Source of the DNA: a virus | Length of the DNA: 64,000 nt | IMG/VR virus record: IMGVR_UViG_3300009158_000001 | Span: 110,108-174,107 of that record | Reading direction: 5' to 3' (one strand) | Part shown: piece by piece, positions 31,367 to 40,709 of the stretch | Numbering within the stretch: the first letter of the stretch is position 1 | Layout: each line of letters begins with the position of its first letter | Position numbers and translations under genes: made by a program | Notes under the pieces: generated by a model | The model's database searches: none | Told to the model about the DNA's origin: nothing | What the model saw: only the letters and a program-made list of their open reading frames with translations

Positions 31367-32007
31367 TGAGCACATTACCTTACTACGGTAGGTATTGGAA
31401 GAATAAAGTTCCTCCTGGTATGCCAGCTACTGCTAAGACAGTGGTTGAAATGGGAGATGCGATTGAGCTAATTCAGTCTGTAACTGCAAATGATTCTGTG
31501 GAATTCCAGAGATGGGCAATTCTACTTGCCAAGCATGAGAGCTCAGCTACTCTTTCTTTGCCTGCCAATACCTTTAATTACCTTCCCAAGGAACAAAGGA
31601 ATGGTAAGGCTAAGATTACTGCTTGGGGTTGTTATCAATTTAATGACCCTGCTTATCAGGATCTAAGGCGTAAGCTTAACTGGGTTCCTGGCTATAAGCC
31701 TGAGACAGAAGTTACTATTCCTAAAGATTCAAAACCTTGGAGTATGACTTCAACTCAAGAGATCACTTTAACTCTGAATAGATATAGACAGATTTATCTT
31801 GCGTGTCTTGCTGCAGGTTTCAGTGAGCTTCAAGCTCTTACTATAACTTCACAGTCTCATTGTACAGAGACTGGGGCTAAGAGATTATTTAGGGCTGGAC
31901 CTGATCCTATTAAGCAACAGGAAACTGTTGCTGCGTTTGATAAGATGAATAGGGCTTGGTATGATGGTCATGGTACCAAGATGGCACTGGCAGCAACTCA
32001 CGCTTAA
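31366..32007 (+). CDS. Lysozyme-like muramidase, candidate endolysin
   Basis: 213 aa. RWAILLAKHESSATL supplies a Glu in the position of lysozyme-superfamily catalytic acids, and KITAWGCYQFNDPAY resembles the following substrate-binding beta region (cf. GxxQ in transglycosylases). No signal peptide, so it would need a holin, and the gene upstream encodes a small membrane protein. It would cleave peptidoglycan. Exact subfamily unclear. Confidence 0.55.
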   Translation: MSTLPYYGRYWKNKVPPGMPATAKTVVEMGDAIELIQSVTANDSVEFQRWAILLAKHESSATLSLPANTFNYLPKEQRNGKAKITAWGCYQFNDPAYQDLRRKLNWVPGYKPETEVTIPKDSKPWSMTSTQEITLTLNRYRQIYLACLAAGFSELQALTITSQSHCTETGAKRLFRAGPDPIKQQETVAAFDKMNRAWYDGHGTKMALAATHA

Positions 32008-32016
32008 AGGAATATC

Positions 32017-32460
32017 ATGACTGAAGGTTACATTACATATACAGACGGTTGGAAATATCAATTGGCGGAAGATTACACTTGTAAAATAAATGTAATTCCT
32101 CCTTTGAATGTCAAGACCGAATATATAGAACTTCTTGGTGATGGCACATTGACGATTCGTCATGGCTATGCATGGGATGGGCCTTCAGGTCCAACCGTTG
32201 ACAGCAAGAATTTTATGCGTGGATCTTTAGTTCATGATGCTCTTTATCAGCTTATTAGAGAAAAGCATCTTCCTCTCTCTTACAGAGACAAAGCAGATCG
32301 TCTTCTTCAGCAAATGTGCAAAGAAGATGGAATGTGGGCGATTAGAGCTTGGTATGTTTACCAAGGAGTCTCTACTTTTGGTGGAGAAGCTGGAATTAAA
32401 CATGGCAAACATAAAGTTAGTTATGCTCCAAAGAAAATAGCTAAGAAAACTTTAGAATAG
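32017..32460 (+). CDS. DUF1353 family phage protein
   Basis: 147 aa. HGYAWDGPSGPTVDSKNFMRG, then SLVHDALYQL and the Arg/Ala-rich C-terminal helix with FG match DUF1353, a family common in phages, often near lysis genes. Its activity is not established. Strong terminator follows. Confidence 0.8.
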   Translation: MTEGYITYTDGWKYQLAEDYTCKINVIPPLNVKTEYIELLGDGTLTIRHGYAWDGPSGPTVDSKNFMRGSLVHDALYQLIREKHLPLSYRDKADRLLQQMCKEDGMWAIRAWYVYQGVSTFGGEAGIKHGKHKVSYAPKKIAKKTLE

Positions 32461-32485
32461 TAATATTCAAATGTAAGTAATAAAG

Positions 32486-32520
32486 AAGTTCCAAGTAGAA
32501 ATACTTGGGACTTTTTGTTT
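32486..32520 (+). terminator. Rho-independent terminator
   Basis: AAGTTCCAAGTA-GAAA-TACTTGGGACTT stem followed by TTTGTTT. Ends the lysis-like operon. Confidence 0.85.
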
Positions 32521-32586
32521 ATCTGTATTTGTTTACAATGTATTCTTTGATATTTGATTTTTAATTATTCATATTAGGATATTTAT

Positions 32587-33291
32587 ATGAATTACGATAA
32601 TATTTTAGAATCACTACAGTCCCCTTCGCAAGAAGTAGACTTTAACCTTATTTGGAATGCTCAGGCTGTTAATGTCAAGACTGGCAATGTTCCTACTTTA
32701 TATATTGGTCATACTAAGCAAGAAGCATGGGAGAGTTGCAATGGATGTAGCCTCAGAGGTAACGGCTGCTACGCTTGGAGTGGCAGTGTCAATATTGGAG
32801 CTAGTTCGACTAGGCGTGCCCTTGCAAAAGGAGCTGATAAGACTTTATCTTACGCCCTTAACAATAGACACAAAACCGCTAGAATGGTTCGTGTATCCGC
32901 CATTGGAGACATTGGCAGATGTCCCTCAACACAAGCATCTCAGATCAAAGAAACTATTGGCAAAACAAAACTTGAGTTAGTAGGGTATACCCATCACTGG
33001 AGAGAAGAGAAAGTAGCTAAGAATTGGCGCGGTTCTCTTATGGCAAGCTGCGAAAAGATTAATGACGCAGATCTTGCTGTTGCTCAGGGATGGAGAGCTA
33101 CTACAATTGTAGGTGAAGATAGCCCTCATGCATTTACTAGTCCAGCTGGTAATAAAGTAGTTGTCTGTCCAGCACAAACCAAAAGCAGTATTACTTGTAA
33201 TCAGTGTAGGCTTTGTAATGGTAGCAAGAAAGCTGCACCTATTATTGCATTTATTGCACATGGTAATCAAATGGAAAAAGCTTTAGCTTAA
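32587..33291 (+). CDS. Cys-rich phage protein with CxxC...GCYA motif
   Basis: 234 aa. SCNGCSLRGNGCYAW near residue 50 and CPAQTKSSITCNQCRLC near 197-213 give seven cysteines arranged like two metal-binding knuckles. The layout (cysteines at both ends around GDIGR and HHW blocks) is seen in conserved phage proteins of unknown function. Own promoter region after the terminator upstream; AGGA before ATG. Confidence 0.6.
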   Translation: MNYDNILESLQSPSQEVDFNLIWNAQAVNVKTGNVPTLYIGHTKQEAWESCNGCSLRGNGCYAWSGSVNIGASSTRRALAKGADKTLSYALNNRHKTARMVRVSAIGDIGRCPSTQASQIKETIGKTKLELVGYTHHWREEKVAKNWRGSLMASCEKINDADLAVAQGWRATTIVGEDSPHAFTSPAGNKVVVCPAQTKSSITCNQCRLCNGSKKAAPIIAFIAHGNQMEKALA

Positions 33292-33301
33292 GGAGTTAAC
33301 A

Positions 33302-33583
33302 ATGACTGGTCCATCAATTAATTCAGATCTTATTTTTCAAGTCTATAGGCTTCAGCAAATTGATCAGATTAGCAAGAGTGAATTGTATGACATGATTATT
33401 CATGACTTGAATGGCCAGATTCCTGGGCACCTACTATCAACAATGTGGTACTTGTCTAATCAGATGGCAGAGCAAGTTAATGATACTTCATGTCTTTGTA
33501 TTCTAAATGCATTTGTTTCATTACTTAAGGCTATTCATCAATTTAAGGTTGAATACGCCATCGATGGAACAGAAAATTTTTGA
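33302..33583 (+). CDS. Hypothetical 93-aa protein
   Basis: MTGPSINSDLIFQVYRL start with AGGAG upstream. Helical, no motif recognised. Ends just before element copy 14. Confidence 0.6.
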   Translation: MTGPSINSDLIFQVYRLQQIDQISKSELYDMIIHDLNGQIPGHLLSTMWYLSNQMAEQVNDTSCLCILNAFVSLLKAIHQFKVEYAIDGTENF

Positions 33584-33589
33584 TGCACT

Positions 33590-33606
33590 TGCCTCCTGCG
33601 TCGGCT
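33590..33606 (+). promoter_or_regulatory. Two-hairpin element copy 14
   Basis: Core 33594-33602, arms GCC/GGC, then TAAATATTTA. Only 21 nt from the core to ATG 33624, and no Shine-Dalgarno lies between them. Confidence 0.55.
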
Positions 33607-33623
33607 AAATATTTACTATTTAA

Positions 33624-33842
33624 ATGATACTTAAGTTAAATCTTGCAAAACCAGGTTTTTATACAATTAAAGCTATTGATCCCTGGTCAGTAAGATTACA
33701 AGAAATTGGTTTTCTTACTAATAGAACTATTTATATCTTTGCAAATAATGCTCTTGGTATCCAAGTACGTATTAATAATGCAGTTTATCTTTTTAATGAA
33801 GTGATTGCATCTACAATTTACGTTGAATTAATAGAGGAATAA
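33624..33842 (+). CDS. FeoA-like small SH3-fold protein (tentative)
   Basis: 72 aa. KPGFYTIKAID...VRLQEIGFLTNRTIYIF...IQVRINNAVYLF...IASTIYV follows the strand order of FeoA domains (RLxxLGxxxGxxI ... AxxIxV). FeoA domains regulate ferrous iron uptake; a role here is unknown. No RBS, so possibly leaderless or controlled by element copy 14. Stop overlaps the next ATG. Confidence 0.4.
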   Translation: MILKLNLAKPGFYTIKAIDPWSVRLQEIGFLTNRTIYIFANNALGIQVRINNAVYLFNEVIASTIYVELIEE

Positions 33843-34222
33843 TGTCTCATTCTATGTACCTTTCTGGTATTCTTGGTAATTATAATGCTGATAGTTCTGA
33901 CTATATGTATATTAAAGTAACAAGCTCAGAGGCTAATAAGAAGTACACAACTTTTATGGTTAGACTTCAGAAGGGGCCACTTACTAATAAGATTATGGGA
34001 GTGCCCGCTGGTAGTGTAATTGGATTGCATAACTGTAAGTTGGGCGATCCGTACATTACTAAACCTTTTGTACCCAAGGGCGAGACAGAAGCTATTAGAG
34101 TAACCTATAATCATATTGTGCATGTTGAGGACATTATTTGTCCTAGTATGCAGAATCAGTCAGCTAAGACCCAAACTTTTACTGCTAGTCAGACTGAAGA
34201 CGCAGTTAAAATGCTTGGATAA
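33842..34222 (+). CDS. Hypothetical 126-aa protein
   Basis: MSHSMYLSGILGNYNAD start in TAATG overlap. Beta-rich N-terminal 90 residues, polar tail. Family unknown. Confidence 0.6.
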   Translation: MSHSMYLSGILGNYNADSSDYMYIKVTSSEANKKYTTFMVRLQKGPLTNKIMGVPAGSVIGLHNCKLGDPYITKPFVPKGETEAIRVTYNHIVHVEDIICPSMQNQSAKTQTFTASQTEDAVKMLG

Positions 34223-34228
34223 AATTAC

Positions 34229-34256
34229 TTGACACAATTATACTTGTGTCTAAATA
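34229..34256 (+). promoter_or_regulatory. Promoter with embedded inverted repeat
   Basis: TTGACA (34229-34234), 16 bp, TAAATA (34251-34256). The spacer is mostly a perfect inverted repeat GACACAA-TTATAC-TTGTGTC (34231-34250), which suits an operator. Confidence 0.5.
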
Positions 34257-34331
34257 TTCAAATAACGCAGGAACATTTTGTTTATTTCCTGTTGTTGTTT
34301 TGTAACTAATTGTTTTTAAAGGAGAATGAAT

Positions 34332-35027
34332 ATGGAAGTAAAGTCTAATTTTCGTCAGATTATCGTTTTTGATGCCCCTACCAAGGGATACTACACTGCT
34401 GATCTCCCTGAGGCTGAGGGTCCTGTGACCGTTGCTGGTTTTAATGGCATTTCCGTTGCCAAGCAACTTACTGCACTTTTTCCTCAGTACCAGTTTATCT
34501 ACCAGAAGGATCCTTCTTATGTTTATGACGTTAAGGTTGATCGTGCTGTTCAGTCTCGTGATGCTAGTGAGCATGCACTAATTAGCAATGGTCTTGCCAT
34601 TCTAGAGACTGCCTGTCATGAAGTTCGCAGAGAACTTATTCTAGCGGAAGACGAGAAGCGTGCTCCTCAGTACTCTGAGCTTGTAGCTAAGATTGTCTCC
34701 GCATTTAATACTGCTGATAAGTATTTCTGGATTGTCGAGGATAGAGAGCGTAAGCCTAAGGCACCTGCTGCAAAGTCTGCGTTTCCTGGCCTTCGTTCTC
34801 CTATCTGGACTAAGCAATCTTCAGATTACGAAGGTGATAAGACAAATGAGATGCGCAATAAGGATGTCTGCTGTAAGCAGCAAGACCCATGTTGCAAGCA
34901 GAAGCCTACAGGTTGGATAACAACTAAGCTACCTTTTGGTGTAGGCTATGCGTTTGATGGCGATATTAATGATATTGACAAGTTGACTAAGGAACTTGAG
35001 GCAATCTTTAAGGGATTTCGCCGATAA
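34332..35027 (+). CDS. Hypothetical 231-aa protein
   Basis: GGAG seven bases before ATG 34332 favours this over ATG 34326. N-terminal beta-rich domain, central helical part, then a short Cys-rich insert (DVCCKQQDPCCKQ) and a C-terminal alpha/beta tail. Not recognised. It heads the operon with the VWA and MoxR genes and the inverted-repeat promoter lies upstream. Confidence 0.65.
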   Translation: MEVKSNFRQIIVFDAPTKGYYTADLPEAEGPVTVAGFNGISVAKQLTALFPQYQFIYQKDPSYVYDVKVDRAVQSRDASEHALISNGLAILETACHEVRRELILAEDEKRAPQYSELVAKIVSAFNTADKYFWIVEDRERKPKAPAAKSAFPGLRSPIWTKQSSDYEGDKTNEMRNKDVCCKQQDPCCKQKPTGWITTKLPFGVGYAFDGDINDIDKLTKELEAIFKGFRR

Positions 35028-35050
35028 GTTAAATATAAAATAAGGTAAGA

Positions 35051-36430
35051 ATGCAGCAATATACTAAGCCGTTTCGGCTATTGATGAACGACAATCCTTT
35101 CTTTGGATTGTATCTATTGGGTGTCAATAAGTATGAGGTCGATCATTCGATTCCTATCGCGGCAGTTGCGATGGAAGGATACAACTTTAAGTTGTTGCTT
35201 AGAAAAGGTGCGTATCTTGATATGCCCGCTGAGCATCAGGTTGGTGTACTAAAGCATGAGATTCTTCATATCTCACTTGGCCACTTGAGTCCTTACTATC
35301 GTAACCGTTGTCCTGATCATAAGATCTTTAATATTGCTGCTGATCTTGAGATCAATCAGTACATTGAAAGATCCGAGCTCCCAGAAGGCTGTATCCACAT
35401 GGATACCTTCCCAGATTATGACTTGCCTGAGAAGGCAGGTACTGTCTTCTACTATGATTTTCTAAAGCAGAAGATTGAAGACTTGAAAGGAGAGTATCCT
35501 GAGGAATTCTATGGAGATCCCTGTCCTGGTGATGGACCAGACCAGGGCCCTAAGAATCCTGGTGATAGTCCTGATGGCGGTCAGGATGGGCAAGAAGGAT
35601 CTTCTCCTGCTCCATCAGGAGATAAAGATGGTGACTCTGAAAGTCAGTCTGGCAAAGGTCCATCCAAGGCAGATCAGAATCTAATGGATATGTATGGCCA
35701 GGGCGATCCTAGTCATAGCCAGTGGGACAAGCCAGACCTTGAGCCTGGTGAAGATTCTACGGGCTACTGGGAAGCGGTCGATGAGATCCGTCGTCAGCAG
35801 GTTCGTAGAGCTTACCATGAGACTATTCGTCAGTCTGGATCTACTGCTCGCGGCTATATCCCTGGTAACCTACTTTCAGAGATTGATCGTCTTCTTGAAA
35901 AGAAGGATCCAGTTACTAACTGGAAAGCTTACTTCAGAAGATTCATTGCTGCGAGTACTAGCGTAATTGTAAAGAAGACTAAGCGTAAGGAATCTATTCG
36001 TTTTCTTGGTCAGCCTGGTCTCAAGTTCAATCCTAAGCATAAGTTGCTTATTGCAATTGACACTAGCGGTAGCGTTAGTGATCAGGAGTTGGCAAACTTT
36101 ATGGCAGAACTAGAGTTTATCTCTAAGACTGGTGCAAAGATGACGCTTCTTCATTGCGATGCTGCGATTGCTAAGGTTGAAGAATATTCTAAGCAGAATA
36201 CTGTTAAAATCTATGGCCGTGGTGGTACTGATTTTGATCCTCCTGTTCAGTATATGAATAGGAATAAGAGCAAGTATACTTGTCTTGTTTATTTTAGTGA
36301 TGGAGCATGTACTCCTCCGTCTATTAAGACGACTAAGCCTATTCTTTGGGTTATGACTCGCGGTGAACGTGAGCAATACAAGGACCAAAAGTTTCCTGGC
36401 GATGTTGTTATTATGAAGGAAGTTCTTTAG
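35051..36430 (+). CDS. VWA-like protein with N-terminal metallopeptidase-like domain (DUF2201-like)
   Basis: 459 aa. HEILHISLGH (HExxH at 69-73) is a zinc-metallopeptidase-like motif in the N-terminal domain. A Gly/Asp/Ser/Pro-rich linker follows (about 155-235), then a C-terminal von Willebrand A-like domain with the MIDAS signature DTSGS and GGTDFDP. Such proteins pair with MoxR ATPases, and one follows directly. Together they are thought to remodel or mature protein complexes. Substrate unknown. Confidence 0.75.
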   Translation: MQQYTKPFRLLMNDNPFFGLYLLGVNKYEVDHSIPIAAVAMEGYNFKLLLRKGAYLDMPAEHQVGVLKHEILHISLGHLSPYYRNRCPDHKIFNIAADLEINQYIERSELPEGCIHMDTFPDYDLPEKAGTVFYYDFLKQKIEDLKGEYPEEFYGDPCPGDGPDQGPKNPGDSPDGGQDGQEGSSPAPSGDKDGDSESQSGKGPSKADQNLMDMYGQGDPSHSQWDKPDLEPGEDSTGYWEAVDEIRRQQVRRAYHETIRQSGSTARGYIPGNLLSEIDRLLEKKDPVTNWKAYFRRFIAASTSVIVKKTKRKESIRFLGQPGLKFNPKHKLLIAIDTSGSVSDQELANFMAELEFISKTGAKMTLLHCDAAIAKVEEYSKQNTVKIYGRGGTDFDPPVQYMNRNKSKYTCLVYFSDGACTPPSIKTTKPILWVMTRGEREQYKDQKFPGDVVIMKEVL

Positions 36431-36480
36431 AACTTTTTGATTATTAATTAAAGTAAAACAGATTAAAGTATTCTTTACTA

Positions 36481-36517
36481 TTTATCCTAATACCTTATAA
36501 CCAAGGATAAATAAATG
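36481..36517 (+). promoter_or_regulatory. Hairpin sequestering the moxR RBS
   Basis: TTTATCCT (36481-36488) is the perfect complement of AGGATAAA (36504-36511), which contains the Shine-Dalgarno just before ATG 36515. Translational control is likely. Confidence 0.5.
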
Positions 36518-37708
36518 TCTCAAATTAAGATTGATGATAGTCTAATTCTCAACTCTCGTGAAATTGTTACGTTTCTCGAGCATGTAATTCGTACCAATAG
36601 GAATCTTCAAGACCGTGGGATGATGCCTACTGCTGTTAACATCGAGGGTCATGCTGGTCTTGGTAAGACTTCTACTGTCCTTCAGGTTGCTCAGCGCAAT
36701 GATCTTCACATGGTCAAGATTAATCTTGCACAGTGTGAGGAGCTTGGCGATATCGTAGGCTTTCCTGTTAAGGAATATGAACGCGAGAATGGTACTTGGA
36801 TTACCAGTGACCACCTTAGTGTCCTTACTGGTGACCATCTTGATAGCAATCCCTTGACTGGTCAGGCTCGTATGGGCTATGCCGTTCCTTCATGGATTCA
36901 GGGCCGGAGTGATAAGGGTGGCATCCTTCTCTTGGATGACTATACTCGTGCAGACCCCCGCTATATGCAGGCTGTCATGGAGCTTATTGACCGTCAGGAG
37001 TACATTAGCTTCAAGCTCCCGAAGGGCTGGACGATTGTCCTGACTAGTAACCCTGCTAATGATAATTACATGGTTCAGGAGATCGACAATGCCATGAAGA
37101 CTCGTTTCATTACGATTCAGTATGGCTTCGATGCAGAGACTTGGGCTACCTGGGCAGAGCAGAATGCGCTAGACCAGCGTTGTATCAACTTTGTTCTTAA
37201 GCATCCTGAGATTATGTCTCCTGAGAAGATTAATCCGCGTTCAATCGTGCATTTCTTTAATCAGATTAGCGACTTCAAGGACTTCAAGAAGCAGCTTAAG
37301 TTTATTCGACTTGTCGGTGATGCCAGCTGTGGTCCTGAGACTACCAGTCTCTTTATCAACTTCATTAATGATGAGCTAGATAAGCTTCCTGATATTCGTG
37401 CTGCTTACGATCACAAGGATGTTGATTTCCTTGGCAATCAGATCCGCAGTGCTACGAATACTGACGGTACCTACAAGGCAGCAATCGCAAGCATTCTTGC
37501 TACTCGACTTGTAATTTTCCTTAATCAGCTTCACTCTAAGAAGCCTGTTGATAAGGGAACCAAGGATCGGCTTACGCATATTGTGAAGGAAAAGATCTTT
37601 ATGGAAGATCTGACCCGTCATATTTGTCAGTCTCTTATTGCGAATAATGATAAGTTCGCAAGTCTTGCAATGCAGCAAGAGTTTTCTAGCTACGTCCTTG
37701 GGGCGTAA
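36515..37708 (+). CDS. MoxR-type AAA+ ATPase
   Basis: 397 aa. Walker A GHAGLGKT (45-52), Walker B GGILLLDDY near 136-144, and LTSNPANDNY near 180 as in MoxR/dynein-related AAA+ proteins. It would form an ATP-driven ring that works with the adjacent VWA protein. The 755-aa gene downstream probably belongs to the same system. RBS lies in a hairpin. Confidence 0.85.
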   Translation: MSQIKIDDSLILNSREIVTFLEHVIRTNRNLQDRGMMPTAVNIEGHAGLGKTSTVLQVAQRNDLHMVKINLAQCEELGDIVGFPVKEYERENGTWITSDHLSVLTGDHLDSNPLTGQARMGYAVPSWIQGRSDKGGILLLDDYTRADPRYMQAVMELIDRQEYISFKLPKGWTIVLTSNPANDNYMVQEIDNAMKTRFITIQYGFDAETWATWAEQNALDQRCINFVLKHPEIMSPEKINPRSIVHFFNQISDFKDFKKQLKFIRLVGDASCGPETTSLFINFINDELDKLPDIRAAYDHKDVDFLGNQIRSATNTDGTYKAAIASILATRLVIFLNQLHSKKPVDKGTKDRLTHIVKEKIFMEDLTRHICQSLIANNDKFASLAMQQEFSSYVLGA

Positions 37709-37722
37709 GGGTAAGGATAACA

Positions 37723-39990
37723 ATGATTGGGAGAAAGTCTAATATAAAGTCTATTGTTCTCGATATTGTTGCAACTAAACCAAATGATTCTAGTACTTAT
37801 CTTCTTAATAATATTAAGTATAATCTAGATAACATTTTGGTGTCCGAGTGGGATACAGTTTGTTGTATTCCCAACCAGGGTACCCGGCATCATTATAATG
37901 GTCGTGGTAGATTGCCTATTCCTTTTTACAACGAAGGCTCATCTTGTGATCTTGTTGTTACTCAGGAAGAAGCAGTGCGTCGTCTTGGAATGCAGTATGT
38001 TGATATCTCAACCAAGCCAATTCCTAATGACTCTACAATTGCTTTTGGCTCTGGCTATTACTCCAATGACGAGCAAAAAGCTTTTGCCTTAAAGTATGAT
38101 TGTAGCATTGCAAAGGCTCCTAGCAAGACACAGTATTATGTTTTGTCTAGCGATGAAGAGCGCTCTCTTAATCATATTGTAAAGTATCCTCAGGGTATGA
38201 TGAAGGCTGCTCCTATTAAGGCAGTTATTGCAACACCACATGCTATTAAGAATGCTCTTGAGCGGCATTTTCTAGACAATCAATTAGAAATCAAGGATAA
38301 CATTGTTAAGTTACTTGTTGGTACTCGTTCAATGGACTCTAGCGGTGCTACTAGTCGCGGCAATTATCAACATAGTCCTTACGAAGGAATACTTGAAGCT
38401 ATTAAGTATGGTTATCTTGGCCCTGTTTATAGCAGTCCTTACTCTGATTTGAAGATAGAGGAAATTCCAGGCAGAGGCCGTGTACTCAGCTCTCCTCATT
38501 TTACCTTTGACTGGGGATGGCAAAATCGCATCCTCAGAGGACTAGATATCCCAAAATCTACTACTGGATTTGCACATATATATAATGTTCCCATGCTTTA
38601 TATGTCTTTTATGTCTGATGCAGACATCTTAGATCTTAAGAATGGCCCTAAGCTTGAAATGCCTTTGGCTCAATGGAATGAGTGGCAGGCTAGGTGGGAA
38701 AGAAAGACTACTGGACAATACTATGGCAATAGCTATGGTCTTAACAGTGGATCATTTTCTTCTGAAGTTATTCCTGCAAAGCTAGAGATTGATCTTTTAG
38801 ATACTGAGCACTACGAAGTTATAAATACTGATAGATATATTGCACTGGAAACTCATTTTGATTCACTAGACCGTTTGTTTGGATTTCTTTCTGAGAATCC
38901 TGACATTACGGTTGTAAGTGAAAGTACGTTTGTCTCTCAGTTAAAGCAAAGTAATCCTACTTTGAATCTTACAACATATGATTCCTTGTATGGAATGTTC
39001 CGAAGCGAAGATCAGAACACTAGAAAGACTGCAAGTAAAATGCTTCAGTCTTTTGACTTGCCTGAACTTGCTCCAGATCAAAACTATAATGGATCTATTT
39101 GGCAAAATTCCGAAGAGCCTAAGTCTTATGCTCTTCATATGGCTATGGATCTTGTGGCTAACTCTAATGTTACAGGCGCAAGCCTCAACAAGTGGGTTCA
39201 AAAGAAGGTTGGCGAGACTCTTACTAGTCTGGTCAATAGTCGTAGCAGAACCAGACATGGATATGCATCGACTCCTTATCAGTATGGCGTAAATAATTAT
39301 AGACGCACATTCTGTGGTTTCAATGAGAAGGATGCTCATCCAGCAATGCCCTATGATGATAGGGCTAAGTGGTACGAGATCGTAAATGCTATTAATGAAC
39401 TTATTCCTGCTTACTTTGACGAGCAGACAAAGCATATGCCTAAGTACTTTAATACTTTTACAATTTCTATTGTAAAGAATAAGACCTTTGAAGCATACAC
39501 TGCAATGTATGTGGATCTTACTAGCAGGGAAGACAGTCTTACCCAAGAGGAAAAGATTAATCTTGGATATCTTCAATTGTTTATGAGACATTACGTCGAG
39601 TATACATTTACAAGATACTACCTTGGTCAGAGCAATAATATTGGCTATGATTTGAATGTCAAATGTGGTGCCGATATCCCAGCTGTTGCCGATGCTAAGC
39701 TTATGAACTCAATTTTTGGTGAGTATAAGAAGAAGTTTATTCAAGCTAAGGCTAAGGCTCTTGCCAATCCTGTCAAGTACATGGAAATTCTAATCAAGAA
39801 CGAGACAGACTATCGAGTAAAGTATATTCATAGTCTTTCTGGATATAGATCTGAGTTAATTGCTGATTATGCTAATCAGTCATTTCTTTTAGGATTTCCT
39901 AAGAATATCATTACTCAAGGTCGTCCTGATATTACAGTACAGTCTACTGAAATTCTAGACGTATTTGACTACTATATCGCTAATCTTTAA
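37723..39990 (+). CDS. Hypothetical 755-aa protein, third member of the MoxR-VWA trio
   Basis: ATG 37723, 14 nt after moxR. I recognise no domain. Tyr/Asn-rich, mixed alpha/beta, with a GRGRLPIPF block and a long helical C-terminal part. No signal peptide or membrane span. Its position suggests a substrate, adaptor or structural partner of the ATPase pair. Confidence 0.7.
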   Translation: MIGRKSNIKSIVLDIVATKPNDSSTYLLNNIKYNLDNILVSEWDTVCCIPNQGTRHHYNGRGRLPIPFYNEGSSCDLVVTQEEAVRRLGMQYVDISTKPIPNDSTIAFGSGYYSNDEQKAFALKYDCSIAKAPSKTQYYVLSSDEERSLNHIVKYPQGMMKAAPIKAVIATPHAIKNALERHFLDNQLEIKDNIVKLLVGTRSMDSSGATSRGNYQHSPYEGILEAIKYGYLGPVYSSPYSDLKIEEIPGRGRVLSSPHFTFDWGWQNRILRGLDIPKSTTGFAHIYNVPMLYMSFMSDADILDLKNGPKLEMPLAQWNEWQARWERKTTGQYYGNSYGLNSGSFSSEVIPAKLEIDLLDTEHYEVINTDRYIALETHFDSLDRLFGFLSENPDITVVSESTFVSQLKQSNPTLNLTTYDSLYGMFRSEDQNTRKTASKMLQSFDLPELAPDQNYNGSIWQNSEEPKSYALHMAMDLVANSNVTGASLNKWVQKKVGETLTSLVNSRSRTRHGYASTPYQYGVNNYRRTFCGFNEKDAHPAMPYDDRAKWYEIVNAINELIPAYFDEQTKHMPKYFNTFTISIVKNKTFEAYTAMYVDLTSREDSLTQEEKINLGYLQLFMRHYVEYTFTRYYLGQSNNIGYDLNVKCGADIPAVADAKLMNSIFGEYKKKFIQAKAKALANPVKYMEILIKNETDYRVKYIHSLSGYRSELIADYANQSFLLGFPKNIITQGRPDITVQSTEILDVFDYYIANL

Positions 39991-39998
39991 AGGAAAGT

Positions 39999-40673
39999 AT
40001 GTATCTTAAGTACGACAAAAGATTACTCTCAAAAGACAAACCATTTATTTTTGCCTGCTCAGGTGGGCCGGATAGTATGGCTTGCTTGCACTTCTTAACA
40101 AAGGGTAAGCATAGTCAGCATGGCATGGTGGTATTTATCCATCATGGCACAATAACCTCCGATCTTTCTGAAAAGATTGTTAGAGATTATTGTAAGGCTC
40201 ATTCTTGGCAGTTTAAGTCCTTGGCTATCAATCCAGATAGACCAATGGCTTCCAGTCAAGAAGAGTACTGGCGCGACGAGAGATACAGACTTTTTGGTCA
40301 AGTAGCAGCGAGTTTTAGCGCTTGTGAAATTATTACAGCTCATCACTTAGATGATGCTGTCGAAACATACCTTTTTAATACGTTGAATGGCAAAGCTTAT
40401 ACTATGCCAGTCAGTCGTCGTTTAAAAGAAGATTCAGATGTCTTTGTAGTTAGACCTTTCATTAGAAACAAAAAAGAATCTTTACTAATGTATTGCAAGG
40501 AAAATAATCTTTGCTATTATGTTGATCCAACTAATTTTGATGGCTCAAACATGAGATCTTACATTAGGAAGAACATTGTGCCTCAAGCACTATTCGTAAA
40601 TGCTGGTCTATATACTGTAGTGGAAAAGATTCTTTATCCACCAAATAATAAAGTACTATTTGAATACATTTAG
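39999..40673 (+). CDS. tilS: TilS-like tRNA(Ile)-lysidine synthetase
   Basis: 224 aa. PP-loop SGGPDS at 21-26, then TAHHLDDAVETYLFN and NMRSYIRKNIVP, all typical of TilS. TilS adenylates and attaches lysine to C34 of tRNA-Ile(CAU) so that it reads AUA. The family is normally 300-450 aa; this has only the catalytic domain. A CAU-anticodon tRNA lies 60 nt downstream, strongly linking enzyme and substrate. Confidence 0.82.
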   Translation: MYLKYDKRLLSKDKPFIFACSGGPDSMACLHFLTKGKHSQHGMVVFIHHGTITSDLSEKIVRDYCKAHSWQFKSLAINPDRPMASSQEEYWRDERYRLFGQVAASFSACEIITAHHLDDAVETYLFNTLNGKAYTMPVSRRLKEDSDVFVVRPFIRNKKESLLMYCKENNLCYYVDPTNFDGSNMRSYIRKNIVPQALFVNAGLYTVVEKILYPPNNKVLFEYI

Positions 40674-40709
40674 AAAAGTAATTGTACTATGGTGCAATTT
40701 GCTTTTCTT

